Program-made: the position numbers and the translations under genes
Assembly (NCBI GenBank): GCA_023391815.1
Contig: JAEWAF010000115.1
Coordinates: 1-31,739, forward strand
DNA: 31,739 bases
Reading direction: 5' to 3'
Source: Pseudomonadota bacterium
GTDB taxonomy: Bacteria > Pseudomonadota > Gammaproteobacteria > Steroidobacterales > Steroidobacteraceae
Part shown: positions 22,803 through 31,095 of the stretch, one piece after another
Position numbering within the stretch: position 1 is the stretch's first letter
How the letters are laid out: each line of letters opens with the position of its first letter
Notes under the pieces: model-generated
What the model was told of the DNA's origin: nothing
Databases searched by the model: none
What the model saw: the letters and a program-made list of their open reading frames with translations, nothing else

Positions 22803-24392
22803 ATGACACCCGCCGCGCAACCGATCTGGACTCCCTCTCCCGAGCGCGCCCGGAACGCCGCGCTCACCCGCTTCTCACATTACGTGCACGAGCGCTACAA
22901 GGCGCCGGTGCACGATTACGCGTCGCTGCATCGCTGGTCGGTCGAATTCCCCGAGAACTTCTGGAACGCGGTGTGGGATTTCTGCGAGATCCGCTGCTCG
23001 CAGAACGCCCAGCAGACCATCGAAGACGGCGCGCGCATGCCGGGCGCCCAGTGGTTCGTCGGCGCGCTACTGAACTATGCCGAAAATCTGATTCCGGTCG
23101 GTGACGATTCGATTGCCATCGTGTTCCGCAACGAAGCCGGGGAGCGGCGCGAGCTGACACGACATCAGCTGCGCACCGAAGTCGCGCGCGTGGCGGACGG
23201 CTTGAAACAATCCGGCGTGAAAGTCGGCGACCGTGTCGCCGGTTATCTGCCGAACATCCCCGAAGCTGTCATCGCGATGCTGGCGGCGACCAGCCTCGGT
23301 GCAATCTGGTCCTCCTGTTCGCCGGACTTGGGCGCGAGCGCCGTGGTCGACCGATTCGGTCGGATCCAGCCGCGAGTATTGTTTGCTGCCGACGGTTATC
23401 GGTACGCCGGCAAGCACATCGATTGTCTGCCGAGCGTTGCCGAGGTGTGCGAAGGAGTCTCCAGCATCGAACGCGTCGTGCTCGTGCCCTATCTGAACAC
23501 TGACGTGGAGCCGGATCGAATCTCGCACGGCGTGCTGTTCGAGCAGTTCGGCGATCCGGACCAGCCTTTGACTTTCGCGCAGCTCCCGTTCGAGCAGCCG
23601 GCGTTCATCGTCTATTCCACGGACACCACTGGCGCACCCACGTGCATCGTTCACAGCGCCGGCGGCGCGCTGATCCAGCAAAAGAAAGAAAACATTCTGC
23701 ATTCGGACATGGGCGCCGAGGACCGGTGTTTGTATTTCACGACCTGCGGCTGGGGGATGTGGAACGCGCTCGCGAGCGGGCTGGCGGCCGGCGCGACGAT
23801 CGTGCTGTTCGATGGCGCCGCGCTGCAGCCGGAGCCGAACATTCTGTGGCGAATCGTGGCCGAAGAGCGCGTGACTATCTTCGGCACGGGTCCGGAATAT
23901 CTCGCGAGCTGCGAACGCCAGGGATTGCGGCCGAGAGAGCAATTCGATTTGAGCGCGCTGCGTACCGTGATATCGACGGGGACCCTGCCCCCGGCGTGTT
24001 ATCGATACGTTTATCGCGAGGTGCATCCCGACATTCACCTCTCGACCATTTCCGCCTGCACGGACATCATGGCCTGCTTCGGCATCGGCTGCCCGACGCT
24101 GCCGGTGTATGAAGGCGAAATCCAGGCGCTCGGGCTGGGCATGAACGTGGCGGTGTTCGACGGTGCCGGCAAACCGCTGCTCGGTCAGCGAGGCGAGCTG
24201 GTGTGCACCCATCCTTTCCCGTCGCTGCCGGTGGGCCTGTGGGGCGACGCGCAGGCCGATCGTCTGGTGGCCACGTATTTCTCCCGTTACCCGAATGTCT
24301 GGTGTCATGGCGACCTGGCCACTCTTACCTCGCGAGGCAGCCTGATCGTGCACGAGCGCGCCGAAGTCCCCGAGGCGGAACTGAGCGCCTGA
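22803..24392 (+). CDS. Truncated, degenerate acetoacetyl-CoA synthetase homologue
   Basis: A 529-residue member of the acyl-activating AMP-binding family, closest to acetoacetyl-CoA synthetase (HRWSVEFPENFWNAVWDF, AENLI, LPVYEGEIQALGLGM, YPNVWCHGD). Full enzymes are about 650 residues. This protein stops shortly after Asp504 of the HGD motif, losing the hinge and the C-terminal domain with the catalytic lysine. Only 55 bp remain before zapE, so no remnant is hidden in another frame. The ATP phosphate loop, usually SSGTTGLPK, reads STDTTGAPT (272-280): Gly to Asp and Lys to Thr. The GGTD motif reads ACTD (418-421), and GWMMWNW reads GWGMWNA. Yet the frame is open with normal codon texture. It is either a recently decaying gene or a non-catalytic CoA/acyl-binding protein. 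A GGGGCG site precedes the ATG. Confidence 0.8.
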   Translation: MTPAAQPIWTPSPERARNAALTRFSHYVHERYKAPVHDYASLHRWSVEFPENFWNAVWDFCEIRCSQNAQQTIEDGARMPGAQWFVGALLNYAENLIPVGDDSIAIVFRNEAGERRELTRHQLRTEVARVADGLKQSGVKVGDRVAGYLPNIPEAVIAMLAATSLGAIWSSCSPDLGASAVVDRFGRIQPRVLFAADGYRYAGKHIDCLPSVAEVCEGVSSIERVVLVPYLNTDVEPDRISHGVLFEQFGDPDQPLTFAQLPFEQPAFIVYSTDTTGAPTCIVHSAGGALIQQKKENILHSDMGAEDRCLYFTTCGWGMWNALASGLAAGATIVLFDGAALQPEPNILWRIVAEERVTIFGTGPEYLASCERQGLRPREQFDLSALRTVISTGTLPPACYRYVYREVHPDIHLSTISACTDIMACFGIGCPTLPVYEGEIQALGLGMNVAVFDGAGKPLLGQRGELVCTHPFPSLPVGLWGDAQADRLVATYFSRYPNVWCHGDLATLTSRGSLIVHERAEVPEAELSA

Positions 24393-24410
24393 ACCGGGCC
24401 GCGGCTCGGT

Positions 24411-24416
24411 TATCAT
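24411..24416 (+). promoter_or_regulatory. Weak -10 box candidate before zapE
   Basis: TATCAT (5/6 to TATAAT) lies in the 55-bp gap before zapE, about 32 nt from its GTG. No -35 hexamer is recognisable at 17 bp. It could give zapE a promoter independent of the catabolic run. Confidence 0.3.
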
Positions 24417-24447
24417 TGGCGCCGACAGCAGCTCCGAAAGCTCAGCA

Positions 24448-25557
24448 GTGCCCGACCACTCCACGCCCGCCACCACCGTCGCCGCCCTCTACGAACGCGA
24501 ATGCACCCGCCTCGGGTATCGACGTGATCCCGTGCAGGAGCGTGTCGTCGCGTTGCTGGACGATTTGCGATCCCGGCTGCTCGCTCCCCAGCCCAAGGGG
24601 GGTCTGCTCAAGGGCCTGCTGTCGCGAAAGGAACATCAGTTGCAGAAGGGCCTGTACCTCTGGGGCGGCGTCGGCCGGGGCAAGACCTGGCTGATGGATC
24701 TGTTCTATCAGAGCCTGCCGTTCAAGGAGCGCCAGCGCAGCCACTTCCATCGCTTCATGCAGTCGGTGCACGACGAGCTGAAGAAACATCAGGACCGCGC
24801 CGACCCGCTGGAATCGATCGCGGAAAAGATCGCGAAGAAAACCCGCATCATCTGTTTCGACGAGTTCTTCGTGTCCGATATCGCGGACGCGATGCTGCTC
24901 GGCAATCTGTTCCGCGGGCTGTTCCAGCGCGGCGTGACGCTGGTCGCAACGTCGAACGTGCCCCCCGACGATCTCTACAAGGAAGGCCTGCAACGCGCAC
25001 GCTTCCTGCCCGCGATCGAACTATTGAAACAACACACGCAGGTGGTGCATGTCGACAGCAAGACCGACTATCGCCTGCGGCTGCTGGAACGAGCCACGAC
25101 CTGGTTCGATGCACACGATGCCAGAACCACACCGGCGTTGGTGAATCTGTTCGAGGCCATGGCGGGCGAGCCTGGTGCCGTCGATGCGACACTCACGTTG
25201 AACCATCGCCGGTTGCACGCCAAACGCCACGCCGGCGATGTCATTTGGTTCACGTTCAAGGAACTGTGCGATGGCCCGCGCGGGCAAGCAGACTACATCG
25301 AGATAGCGCGCTGCTATCACACGGTGTTCGTCAGCGACATCCCCGGCCTCGGCGTGGAATCGGAGAACCAGACACGTCGTTTCATCACGATGGTGGACGA
25401 GTTCTACGATCGCGCCGTGAAACTCATCATCTCCGCCGACAAGCCGGTCACGGACCTGTATCACGGCGCGAAACTGAAGTTCGAGTTCGAGCGCACTCAA
25501 AGCCGGCTGATCGAGATGCAATCGCAGGAATATCTGGCGCGGCCACATCAGCCGTGA
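24448..25557 (+). CDS. zapE: Cell division protein ZapE (AFG1-like ATPase)
   Basis: A 369-residue AAA+-type ATPase. In E. coli ZapE binds FtsZ at the constricting ring and destabilises its polymers; mitochondrial AFG1/LACE1 is the eukaryotic relative. Walker A is GGVGRGKT (73-80), followed by LMDLFYQSLP and the FHRFM motif typical of the family. Walker B with sensor is IICFDEFFVSDIADAMLL (Asp137 region), and the arginine-rich GVTLVATSN segment follows. The C-terminal FKELCDGPRGQADYIEIA and KPVTDLYHG blocks confirm the assignment. Translation starts at GTG 24448, since the protein PDHSTPATTVAALYE is family-like from there. It is the last gene of the plus-strand run, 55 bp after the acetoacetyl-CoA synthetase homologue, and probably has its own expression signals because its role is unrelated. 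Confidence 0.95.
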   Translation: MPDHSTPATTVAALYERECTRLGYRRDPVQERVVALLDDLRSRLLAPQPKGGLLKGLLSRKEHQLQKGLYLWGGVGRGKTWLMDLFYQSLPFKERQRSHFHRFMQSVHDELKKHQDRADPLESIAEKIAKKTRIICFDEFFVSDIADAMLLGNLFRGLFQRGVTLVATSNVPPDDLYKEGLQRARFLPAIELLKQHTQVVHVDSKTDYRLRLLERATTWFDAHDARTTPALVNLFEAMAGEPGAVDATLTLNHRRLHAKRHAGDVIWFTFKELCDGPRGQADYIEIARCYHTVFVSDIPGLGVESENQTRRFITMVDEFYDRAVKLIISADKPVTDLYHGAKLKFEFERTQSRLIEMQSQEYLARPHQP

Positions 25558-25564
25558 TCCGGCG

Positions 25565-25590
25565 TCCGTGCTCGACACTTCGAGCACGGA
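25565..25590. terminator. Perfect 10-bp-stem hairpin at the zapE/TPR convergent junction
   Basis: TCCGTGCTCG and CGAGCACGGA form a perfect stem around a 6-nt loop (ACACTT). It sits in the 49-bp gap between the convergent genes and could act on both transcripts. No T-run on either strand. Confidence 0.6.
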
Positions 25591-25606
25591 GCTTGAATCG
25601 CAGCTA

Positions 25607-27025
25607 TCAACCGGACAGCGCCATCGTCCGTTGCGGCATGAACTGCGCCCTGCGACGCGTTTCCGCACTCTCCCGGGCTCGCGCCGCCGCGCCCGCGTCA
25701 CCCCCGAGCTCCATCACTCTTGCAGTCAGTTGCCAGTTGAACGGGCTCGACGGTTTCAACTGAGTCCGCTCGGCGATCAACGCACGAGCGAGCCGGATTT
25801 GATCCGAACGCAGCGCCGCCTCGACCAACGTGAGATGGATCAGATCGCGTTGGGCGTGGCTGCCGCCGAAGCGGCTGGCAATGGTTCGAATCTCCAACAG
25901 ACGGCGCACCACTTCGGAATATCGGCCGTCCGCGAACGACACCAGCGCTTTCGCCAACGGCAAGCCGACTTCGCGAGTCATGAGGGCGTTTGTGTCAGTA
26001 CCGGCACACTTCTGCTCCATGGCCGCGAGAGTTCGTTGCGCCAACTCCATGCGCTGCGCACCGACGAATGCCATGACCGCATGCGCGTCATTGAACGCGT
26101 AGTAGGCATGTTCGACGAATGGCTCCCAGCAGTTGGCCAGGTTGACCCAGCGCTCGCCTACATCGACACCGCGCAACTGCAAACGCCAAAGCATCGCCGA
26201 CGCGTCGATCATCTCCAGCGGCACCTGCGACGGTGCCGGCCGAATGCGACGATCGTAGAGATCCAGTACTTGAGCGACGTTGCCCGCATCCAGATGAAAC
26301 AACGCGAGATGCCACCAGTTGTGGAACGCCAGGCCGTTGTTGTCCGCCCAATCCCGCTCACGCGAGGTGAGAAAATCGATGCCCTCCCGGATGCGGCCCT
26401 GCATTTCCATCACGTGCGTCACCGCATGCACGCCCCACGCATCGACTGGATTGATCTCCAGCGCACGGCGTCCGACATCCTCGGCGCGCGAATACAACCC
26501 GGTTTCCTCCAAGCCGAACGCATACATTCCCAGCACATAGTTGTAACCCGGCGCGCTCGTGTCCCATTCCGGCAACACCTGCGCCACGCGATCGCGCAGC
26601 ATGGTGCTGGAGCCCAGAAAGAAATCACCGACGTGCGAGACCTGTAACGCGAGCAGATCCCGCGGGTATTCCAACAAGATGTCGCCGTAGCGACGGATCG
26701 CGCCGGCGAAATCGCCATGCAGCCACGAGCGCGCCGCCGCTGCATGGGCCCGCTCACGATCGTTAGCGCGACGCCCTGACGATTCGATGGCCTCGATACT
26801 TTCCGTCAGCAGTGGTACCACCATGCGGTCGGTCGCCATTATCATCAGCGCGGCCCGCAGACAGTGCCCCATGACGAAGCCCGGATCGGTCTCGAGCGCC
26901 GCCTGAATGGTCGCCAGAGGATCGAGCCGGTAGCTCACCGACAACCCCAGTGCCTGCTCGAACTGCTCGAGCTGAGCGGTGCTGCGGGTGGATACCGGGC
27001 AACCTCGCGAATCTCGAAGAGACAT
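25607..27025 (-). CDS. Tetratricopeptide-repeat protein of the TTC38 type
   Basis: A 472-residue, predicted soluble, all-helical protein made of degenerate TPR-like helical pairs, such as ALETDPGFVMGHCLRAALM, GLYSRAEDVGRRALEINP and MELAQRTLAAMEQK. The central blocks RAHAAAARSWLHGDFAGA, YNYVLGMYAFGLEETG, WGVHAVTHVMEMQGR and AFHNWWHLALFHLD are the signature I associate with the TTC38 family, found in animals and many bacteria; its biochemical role is not established. The His-rich HAVTHVMEMQ and HNWWHLALFHLD segments could form a conserved functional site. The ATG at 27025 is fixed by a strong AGGAGG site at 27032-27037; the longer frame to 27163 lies upstream of it. It is divergent from the large regulator, suggesting a functional or regulatory pair. 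Confidence 0.82.
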   Translation of the reverse strand: MSLRDSRGCPVSTRSTAQLEQFEQALGLSVSYRLDPLATIQAALETDPGFVMGHCLRAALMIMATDRMVVPLLTESIEAIESSGRRANDRERAHAAAARSWLHGDFAGAIRRYGDILLEYPRDLLALQVSHVGDFFLGSSTMLRDRVAQVLPEWDTSAPGYNYVLGMYAFGLEETGLYSRAEDVGRRALEINPVDAWGVHAVTHVMEMQGRIREGIDFLTSRERDWADNNGLAFHNWWHLALFHLDAGNVAQVLDLYDRRIRPAPSQVPLEMIDASAMLWRLQLRGVDVGERWVNLANCWEPFVEHAYYAFNDAHAVMAFVGAQRMELAQRTLAAMEQKCAGTDTNALMTREVGLPLAKALVSFADGRYSEVVRRLLEIRTIASRFGGSHAQRDLIHLTLVEAALRSDQIRLARALIAERTQLKPSSPFNWQLTARVMELGGDAGAAARARESAETRRRAQFMPQRTMALSG

Positions 27026-27031
27026 GACCTT

Positions 27032-27037
27032 CCTCCT
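27032..27037 (-). promoter_or_regulatory. Strong ribosome binding site of the TTC38-type gene
   Basis: On the minus strand a consensus AGGAGG lies 6 nt before the ATG at 27025 and fixes that start. The rest of the 99-bp divergent gap shows no clear promoter hexamers on either strand. Confidence 0.75.
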
Positions 27038-27124
27038 GAGGGGTTTATGACCAGGCGCCCCTGCATGGAACATAGTTGTACCCGGCGCTCGTGAGTCGGA
27101 AGTCTCGACAGCCGTGAAAAATGC

Positions 27125-30100
27125 GTGAAAATGTCGGTCCGGGCTCGAGCCAGGCCGGAGCAAGCGTCACAACGAGAACCAGCGCCAGGTCTCACCGTGA
27201 GTGAACTAACGTTACAAGTCCTGGGGTCGTTTCACGTCCGCGACGCGAGCGGCGGCGAGGTCCGCATTGCTTCTCGCAAGGGTCGGGCGCTGCTGGCCTA
27301 TCTGGCGTTGCGTCCCGGTGAATCTCACAGCCGTGATCGTCTGGCCGCGCTGCTTTGGGAAGATGCCGACGAAGAACTGGCTCGCACCAGCCTGCGCCAG
27401 GCATTGGCCGCGCTCCGAAAATCGTTGCCGGCGGCGGCGCAGACGGCATTGCTCGCCGATACCGACAGCGTGGGCGTCGATAGCGGATTGTTACACAGCG
27501 ATATCGGCGCATTCCGGGACGCTCTCCTCGCCGGCACCCGCACTTCGTTACAACAAGCGATCGCGCACTATCGCGGCGACTTGCTGGATGGCTTCGACGC
27601 GCGCTCGACTGCGTTCGACGAATGGCTGAGCAGCGAGCGCAGCGCCTTGCGCAAACAGATGAGCGAAGCCCTGCAGCGGCTCACGGACCTGTGCATGGCG
27701 TCCGAAGACAACGAGGGCGCGTTGAGCGCGTGTATCAAGCTCGTCTCTCTGGAACCGCTCAACGAAATCGCCCATCGTCGCATCATGGAGCTGCAAGCGA
27801 AGCGCAACTCCTATGCCGAGGCGCTCAGACAATACCGCGTCTGCCGCGATGTACTGCGTCGTGAGCTGGATGTTTCTCCCGAAGCCGCGACCGAACAGTT
27901 GTATCGGGAGCTGATGCGTAAACGTCGCGCGGCGCTCGCCGATTCGATCGACGGCGAGTCTTTCGCTGACGAGCCTGCGCAAGCGGCGCCGACATCGGAG
28001 CCACGTCAGGAGCTTCGACCCGGCCTGCGCGATGCGACGATCCTCGTCGCTCGCCTCGAAGGCTGGTTGGAAACCGAGGCGCGGCTCGACCCCGAAGAAG
28101 CGCACTCATTGTCGAACGAGTTCCATTGTCGGGTGCAGAGCGCGGTTCGAGAATTCGGCGGGCTCGCGGACCGTCGCGTCGGCTCCAATGTCGTGGCCGC
28201 TTTCGGCATCCCTCATTTGTATGGAAACGAAGCGGAGCGCGCCGCGCGTGCCGCGTTGATGCTACGTGACATGGTGAATGCCAAACCCTGGTCCGTACCC
28301 GGCTCGCTGGCGCTGCGCATCGGCATCGCGCAGGGACAAATCCTATGCGACAGCGACGTGTTTCCTTTAAGCGGTCGACCGACGCACGAAGCGCACACGC
28401 TCGCGGCCCAGGCCCGGGACGGCGAAATCCTGATCTCGGCAGACATTCGCAGATCGTTGGGTGAACGTGTCAGCACTCAACGCACCGGAGCGGCACGGCA
28501 AAGCCACGCGGAGCCGGTGAATGCCTGGGCACTGAACGCCATCGGCACCGAGATCGGCGCGACTGCGCAACCGTTCGTGGGTCGCCGCCCGGAGCTCGCG
28601 ATGATTCTCGCCTCGCTGGATCGATGCATGTCGAGCCGACACGGCCGAGCCGTCGTGGTGCGCGGAGAAGCGGGTATCGGCAAGACAAGACTGGTCGATG
28701 CGGTACGCAGTGCCGCCCTCGAACGCGGCGTCGGCGTGCATTCGGCACAGATTTTCGATTTCGGCCAGTCTCCCGGCCGGCGTCCGATCACGACGCTCGC
28801 GCTGAGTCTGCTCGGCATTCGCATCGACGCACCGGCCGTCGAGCGCAAAGCCGCCGTACAACGAATGGCAGCGCAACGAGGCGGCAGTATCGATCAAATC
28901 ATTTTCCTGAGCGACGTGATCGATGCGCCGCTGGATGCGGAGCTCGCGGCGCTGGAGAAAGCGATGGAAGTCGCTACTCGTCAGCGCGGCCGAGCACTGG
29001 CGCTCGCGCAAATCATCGAAGCAGCCGCGCAGCGCTCGCCTCAACTGTTGGTCGTCGAGGACGTGCACTGGGCCGATACCGACGAGCTGACGCGACTCGG
29101 CGAGATCGCGGCAGTGGTCACGAATTGTCAGATCCTGTTCATCATGACGACGCGCTCCGAAGGCGATCCGATCAGCGCAAGCTGGCGGGCTCGGGCCCGC
29201 GGCTGCCCGGTGACGACGGTCGATCTCGCGCCGTTGGCCGAAGATGAGGCGCAGGAACTGGCGTCGCATTATCCGGAGCTGTCGAGCGCGACGATTCAGG
29301 AATGTATCCTGCGAGCCGAGGGCTATCCCTTGTTTCTGGATCAGCTGCTGCGCTCGGCCAGCGCCGGACAACATACACTGCCGGGGTCGGTGCGCTCGTT
29401 GGTGCTTGCGCGCGCCGACAGCCTGTCTCAACAGGATCATCTGGCGCTCGAAGCCGCCGCCGTGCTCGGTCAGCGCACTGAGCTGGCGATCGTTCGACGC
29501 ATGATTCAAGACGAGAGCTACGAGCCGGAAAAGCTCATCGCCACCACGCTGGTACGCAGCGATGGCGTCGAGCTGGAGTTCGCTCACGCGCTGTTTCGGG
29601 ACGCGATCTATGAGTCGACGCTCAAGTCGCGCCGACGAGCGATGCATCGGGTTGCCGCCGACTGGTTCTCATCTCGCGATCTATCGCTGCACGCGGACCA
29701 TCTGGCAGCGGCGGATGACGATGGCGCCGCGCAGGCTTACATCAACGCCGCCGAGGCCGAGCGCACATCGCTTCGGTACGAAAGCGCGCTCAACCTGGCG
29801 AACAAAGCGAACGCCGTCGCGCGCGAGCCGATGATGTTGCACCGGACGAGTGTGCTGCTCGGTGAGTTGCTGTTGTACCTTGGTCGCACTCATGACGCAC
29901 TCGCCGCCTATCGTGAAGCGCTGGACTTCTCGATCGATCAGGCCGGCCATGGCGCGGCGTGGCTTGGGATCGCCTCTGCGTTGCGCGTCATGGACCGTCA
30001 CGAGGAGGCACTCGGAGCGCTGGAGCGCGCGCAGAACATCCTTGGGGACTCGACCGATGCGCGGACGCGTGCCCGCATGAGCACGCTGCATGGGAATCTT

Positions 30101-31075
30101 TGTTTTCCGCTCGGACGCTTCGATGCGTGCTTGCAGGCACACCAGAAAGCGTATCGTCACGCGCAGCAAGCCAACTCCCCTCCCGAACTGGCCCGCGCGC
30201 TGGGCGGACTCGGGGACGCTCACTATCAACGCGGCAACCTGCTCACGGCACTGAAACATTTCGTGCAATGTGTGAGGGAGGCGCGTGCGCACGGCATGAT
30301 AGATGTGCTGCTCGCGTACCTGCCGATGGTCGGTATCACCCAAGTCTATTGCGGCGAAGTCGAGGCTGGCCGCGCCAGCCTTCAGGAGTGTCGCGAACTC
30401 GCACGCCGCGTCGGCGACCTGCGCAGCGAAATGATTTCAGTGCTGTGCCTCACCTCCGGCTTGATTCTTCAAGGCAAGCACGAAGAACGCGCGGACCTCG
30501 CCAGACAGGCGTTGCAACTCGCGAAACAACTGGGCGCGCGGCGTTTCCATGCGGAGTGCCTGGGCATCATTGCCAGCTGCATGAGCGATCCGGAGCGCCG
30601 CGGCGAGGCCTTGCAACTGGTCGAGGAAGGACTGCAAGTCAGCCGCGAAATGGGCATGTCCTACTGTGGCGCTTCCTTGCTCGGCATATTGGCGCGACTG
30701 ACGCCCGACCCTGCGCGGCGCGCGGCCGCACTGGCGGAAGGTGAAACGTTGCTGGCGTCAGGCTGCGTCAGCCACAGTTATTTCGAGTTCTACCATCACG
30801 CGATGGAAGTGAGCATCGAGCAAAACGCCTGGCAGGCGGCGCGCCGTTACGCCGATGATCTCGCCGCCTACACGGCAGCGGAGCCGCTGGCCCCGACGGA
30901 CCTGCAGAGCGCCCGTGCACGCGTGTTGGCTGACGTGGGAGAAAACATCATCACGTCACAAACGCTGCCCGATCTGGAATCGCTCAAAAAGCGCTGCCAT
31001 CACATGGACGCGGTGGCGCTCATTCCCGCGATCGACGCGGCGATCACAGTGGTGGCACGAGCGCCGACCGCGTAA
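27125..31075 (+). CDS. Large multi-domain regulator: SARP-like HTH, BTAD, pseudo-cyclase, STAND ATPase, TPR
   Basis: A 1316-residue signalling protein. Residues 27-105 form an OmpR/SARP-like winged helix (LQVLGSFHVRD, KGRALLAYLALRPG, ARTSLRQALAALRK). A bacterial transcriptional activation domain follows (about 125-270; YRGDLLDGF, RRELDVSPEAATEQLY). Residues 303-450 match a class III nucleotide-cyclase fold, but the first metal Asp is Arg310 (LVARLEGW) and the second is Ser354 (RVGSNVVAAFG), so it should be catalytically dead and act as a sensor or linker. Next is an FVGRRPEL box (484-491) and a STAND-type ATPase with Walker A GEAGIGKT (514-521) and Walker B LLVVEDVHWAD (641-651). The C-terminal 480 or so residues are TPR-like. 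ATP-dependent oligomerisation on TPR-sensed signals is the usual model. The start is GTG 27125 or ATG 27131; GTG 27197 just before the HTH is possible. It likely controls the divergent TPR gene. Confidence 0.88.
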   Translation: MKMSVRARARPEQASQREPAPGLTVSELTLQVLGSFHVRDASGGEVRIASRKGRALLAYLALRPGESHSRDRLAALLWEDADEELARTSLRQALAALRKSLPAAAQTALLADTDSVGVDSGLLHSDIGAFRDALLAGTRTSLQQAIAHYRGDLLDGFDARSTAFDEWLSSERSALRKQMSEALQRLTDLCMASEDNEGALSACIKLVSLEPLNEIAHRRIMELQAKRNSYAEALRQYRVCRDVLRRELDVSPEAATEQLYRELMRKRRAALADSIDGESFADEPAQAAPTSEPRQELRPGLRDATILVARLEGWLETEARLDPEEAHSLSNEFHCRVQSAVREFGGLADRRVGSNVVAAFGIPHLYGNEAERAARAALMLRDMVNAKPWSVPGSLALRIGIAQGQILCDSDVFPLSGRPTHEAHTLAAQARDGEILISADIRRSLGERVSTQRTGAARQSHAEPVNAWALNAIGTEIGATAQPFVGRRPELAMILASLDRCMSSRHGRAVVVRGEAGIGKTRLVDAVRSAALERGVGVHSAQIFDFGQSPGRRPITTLALSLLGIRIDAPAVERKAAVQRMAAQRGGSIDQIIFLSDVIDAPLDAELAALEKAMEVATRQRGRALALAQIIEAAAQRSPQLLVVEDVHWADTDELTRLGEIAAVVTNCQILFIMTTRSEGDPISASWRARARGCPVTTVDLAPLAEDEAQELASHYPELSSATIQECILRAEGYPLFLDQLLRSASAGQHTLPGSVRSLVLARADSLSQQDHLALEAAAVLGQRTELAIVRRMIQDESYEPEKLIATTLVRSDGVELEFAHALFRDAIYESTLKSRRRAMHRVAADWFSSRDLSLHADHLAAADDDGAAQAYINAAEAERTSLRYESALNLANKANAVAREPMMLHRTSVLLGELLLYLGRTHDALAAYREALDFSIDQAGHGAAWLGIASALRVMDRHEEALGALERAQNILGDSTDARTRARMSTLHGNLCFPLGRFDACLQAHQKAYRHAQQANSPPELARALGGLGDAHYQRGNLLTALKHFVQCVREARAHGMIDVLLAYLPMVGITQVYCGEVEAGRASLQECRELARRVGDLRSEMISVLCLTSGLILQGKHEERADLARQALQLAKQLGARRFHAECLGIIASCMSDPERRGEALQLVEEGLQVSREMGMSYCGASLLGILARLTPDPARRAAALAEGETLLASGCVSHSYFEFYHHAMEVSIEQNAWQAARRYADDLAAYTAAEPLAPTDLQSARARVLADVGENIITSQTLPDLESLKKRCHHMDAVALIPAIDAAITVVARAPTA

Positions 31076-31095
31076 CGCGGCTCATCAAGCCGCGT
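31075..31095. terminator. Hairpin spanning both stop codons at the regulator/metH convergent junction
   Basis: ACGCGGCT and AGCCGCGT form a perfect 8-bp stem around the loop CATCA. The last base of the regulator's TAA is the first stem base, and the TGA of metH on the other strand is in the loop. No T-run on either side, so a weak bidirectional terminator at best. Confidence 0.45.

Noticed and set aside
24300..24447. Frameshift hiding the missing C-terminal domain of the acetoacetyl-CoA synthetase homologue
   Set aside because: Only 55 bp separate its stop from zapE, and the sequence after the HGD motif does not continue the family in any frame; the domain of about 120 residues is simply absent.
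23067..24476. 469-residue minus-strand frame opposite the acetoacetyl-CoA synthetase homologue
   Set aside because: Although the plus-strand gene is degenerate, its frame still carries clear family blocks along its whole length; the antisense frame has none.
28367..29647. 426-residue minus-strand frame opposite the large regulator
   Set aside because: It overlaps the Walker A/B region of the regulator and has Arg/His-rich shadow composition.
27125..31075. Active adenylate or guanylate cyclase
   Set aside because: Both metal-coordinating Asp positions are replaced (Arg310 and Ser354), so catalysis is not expected.
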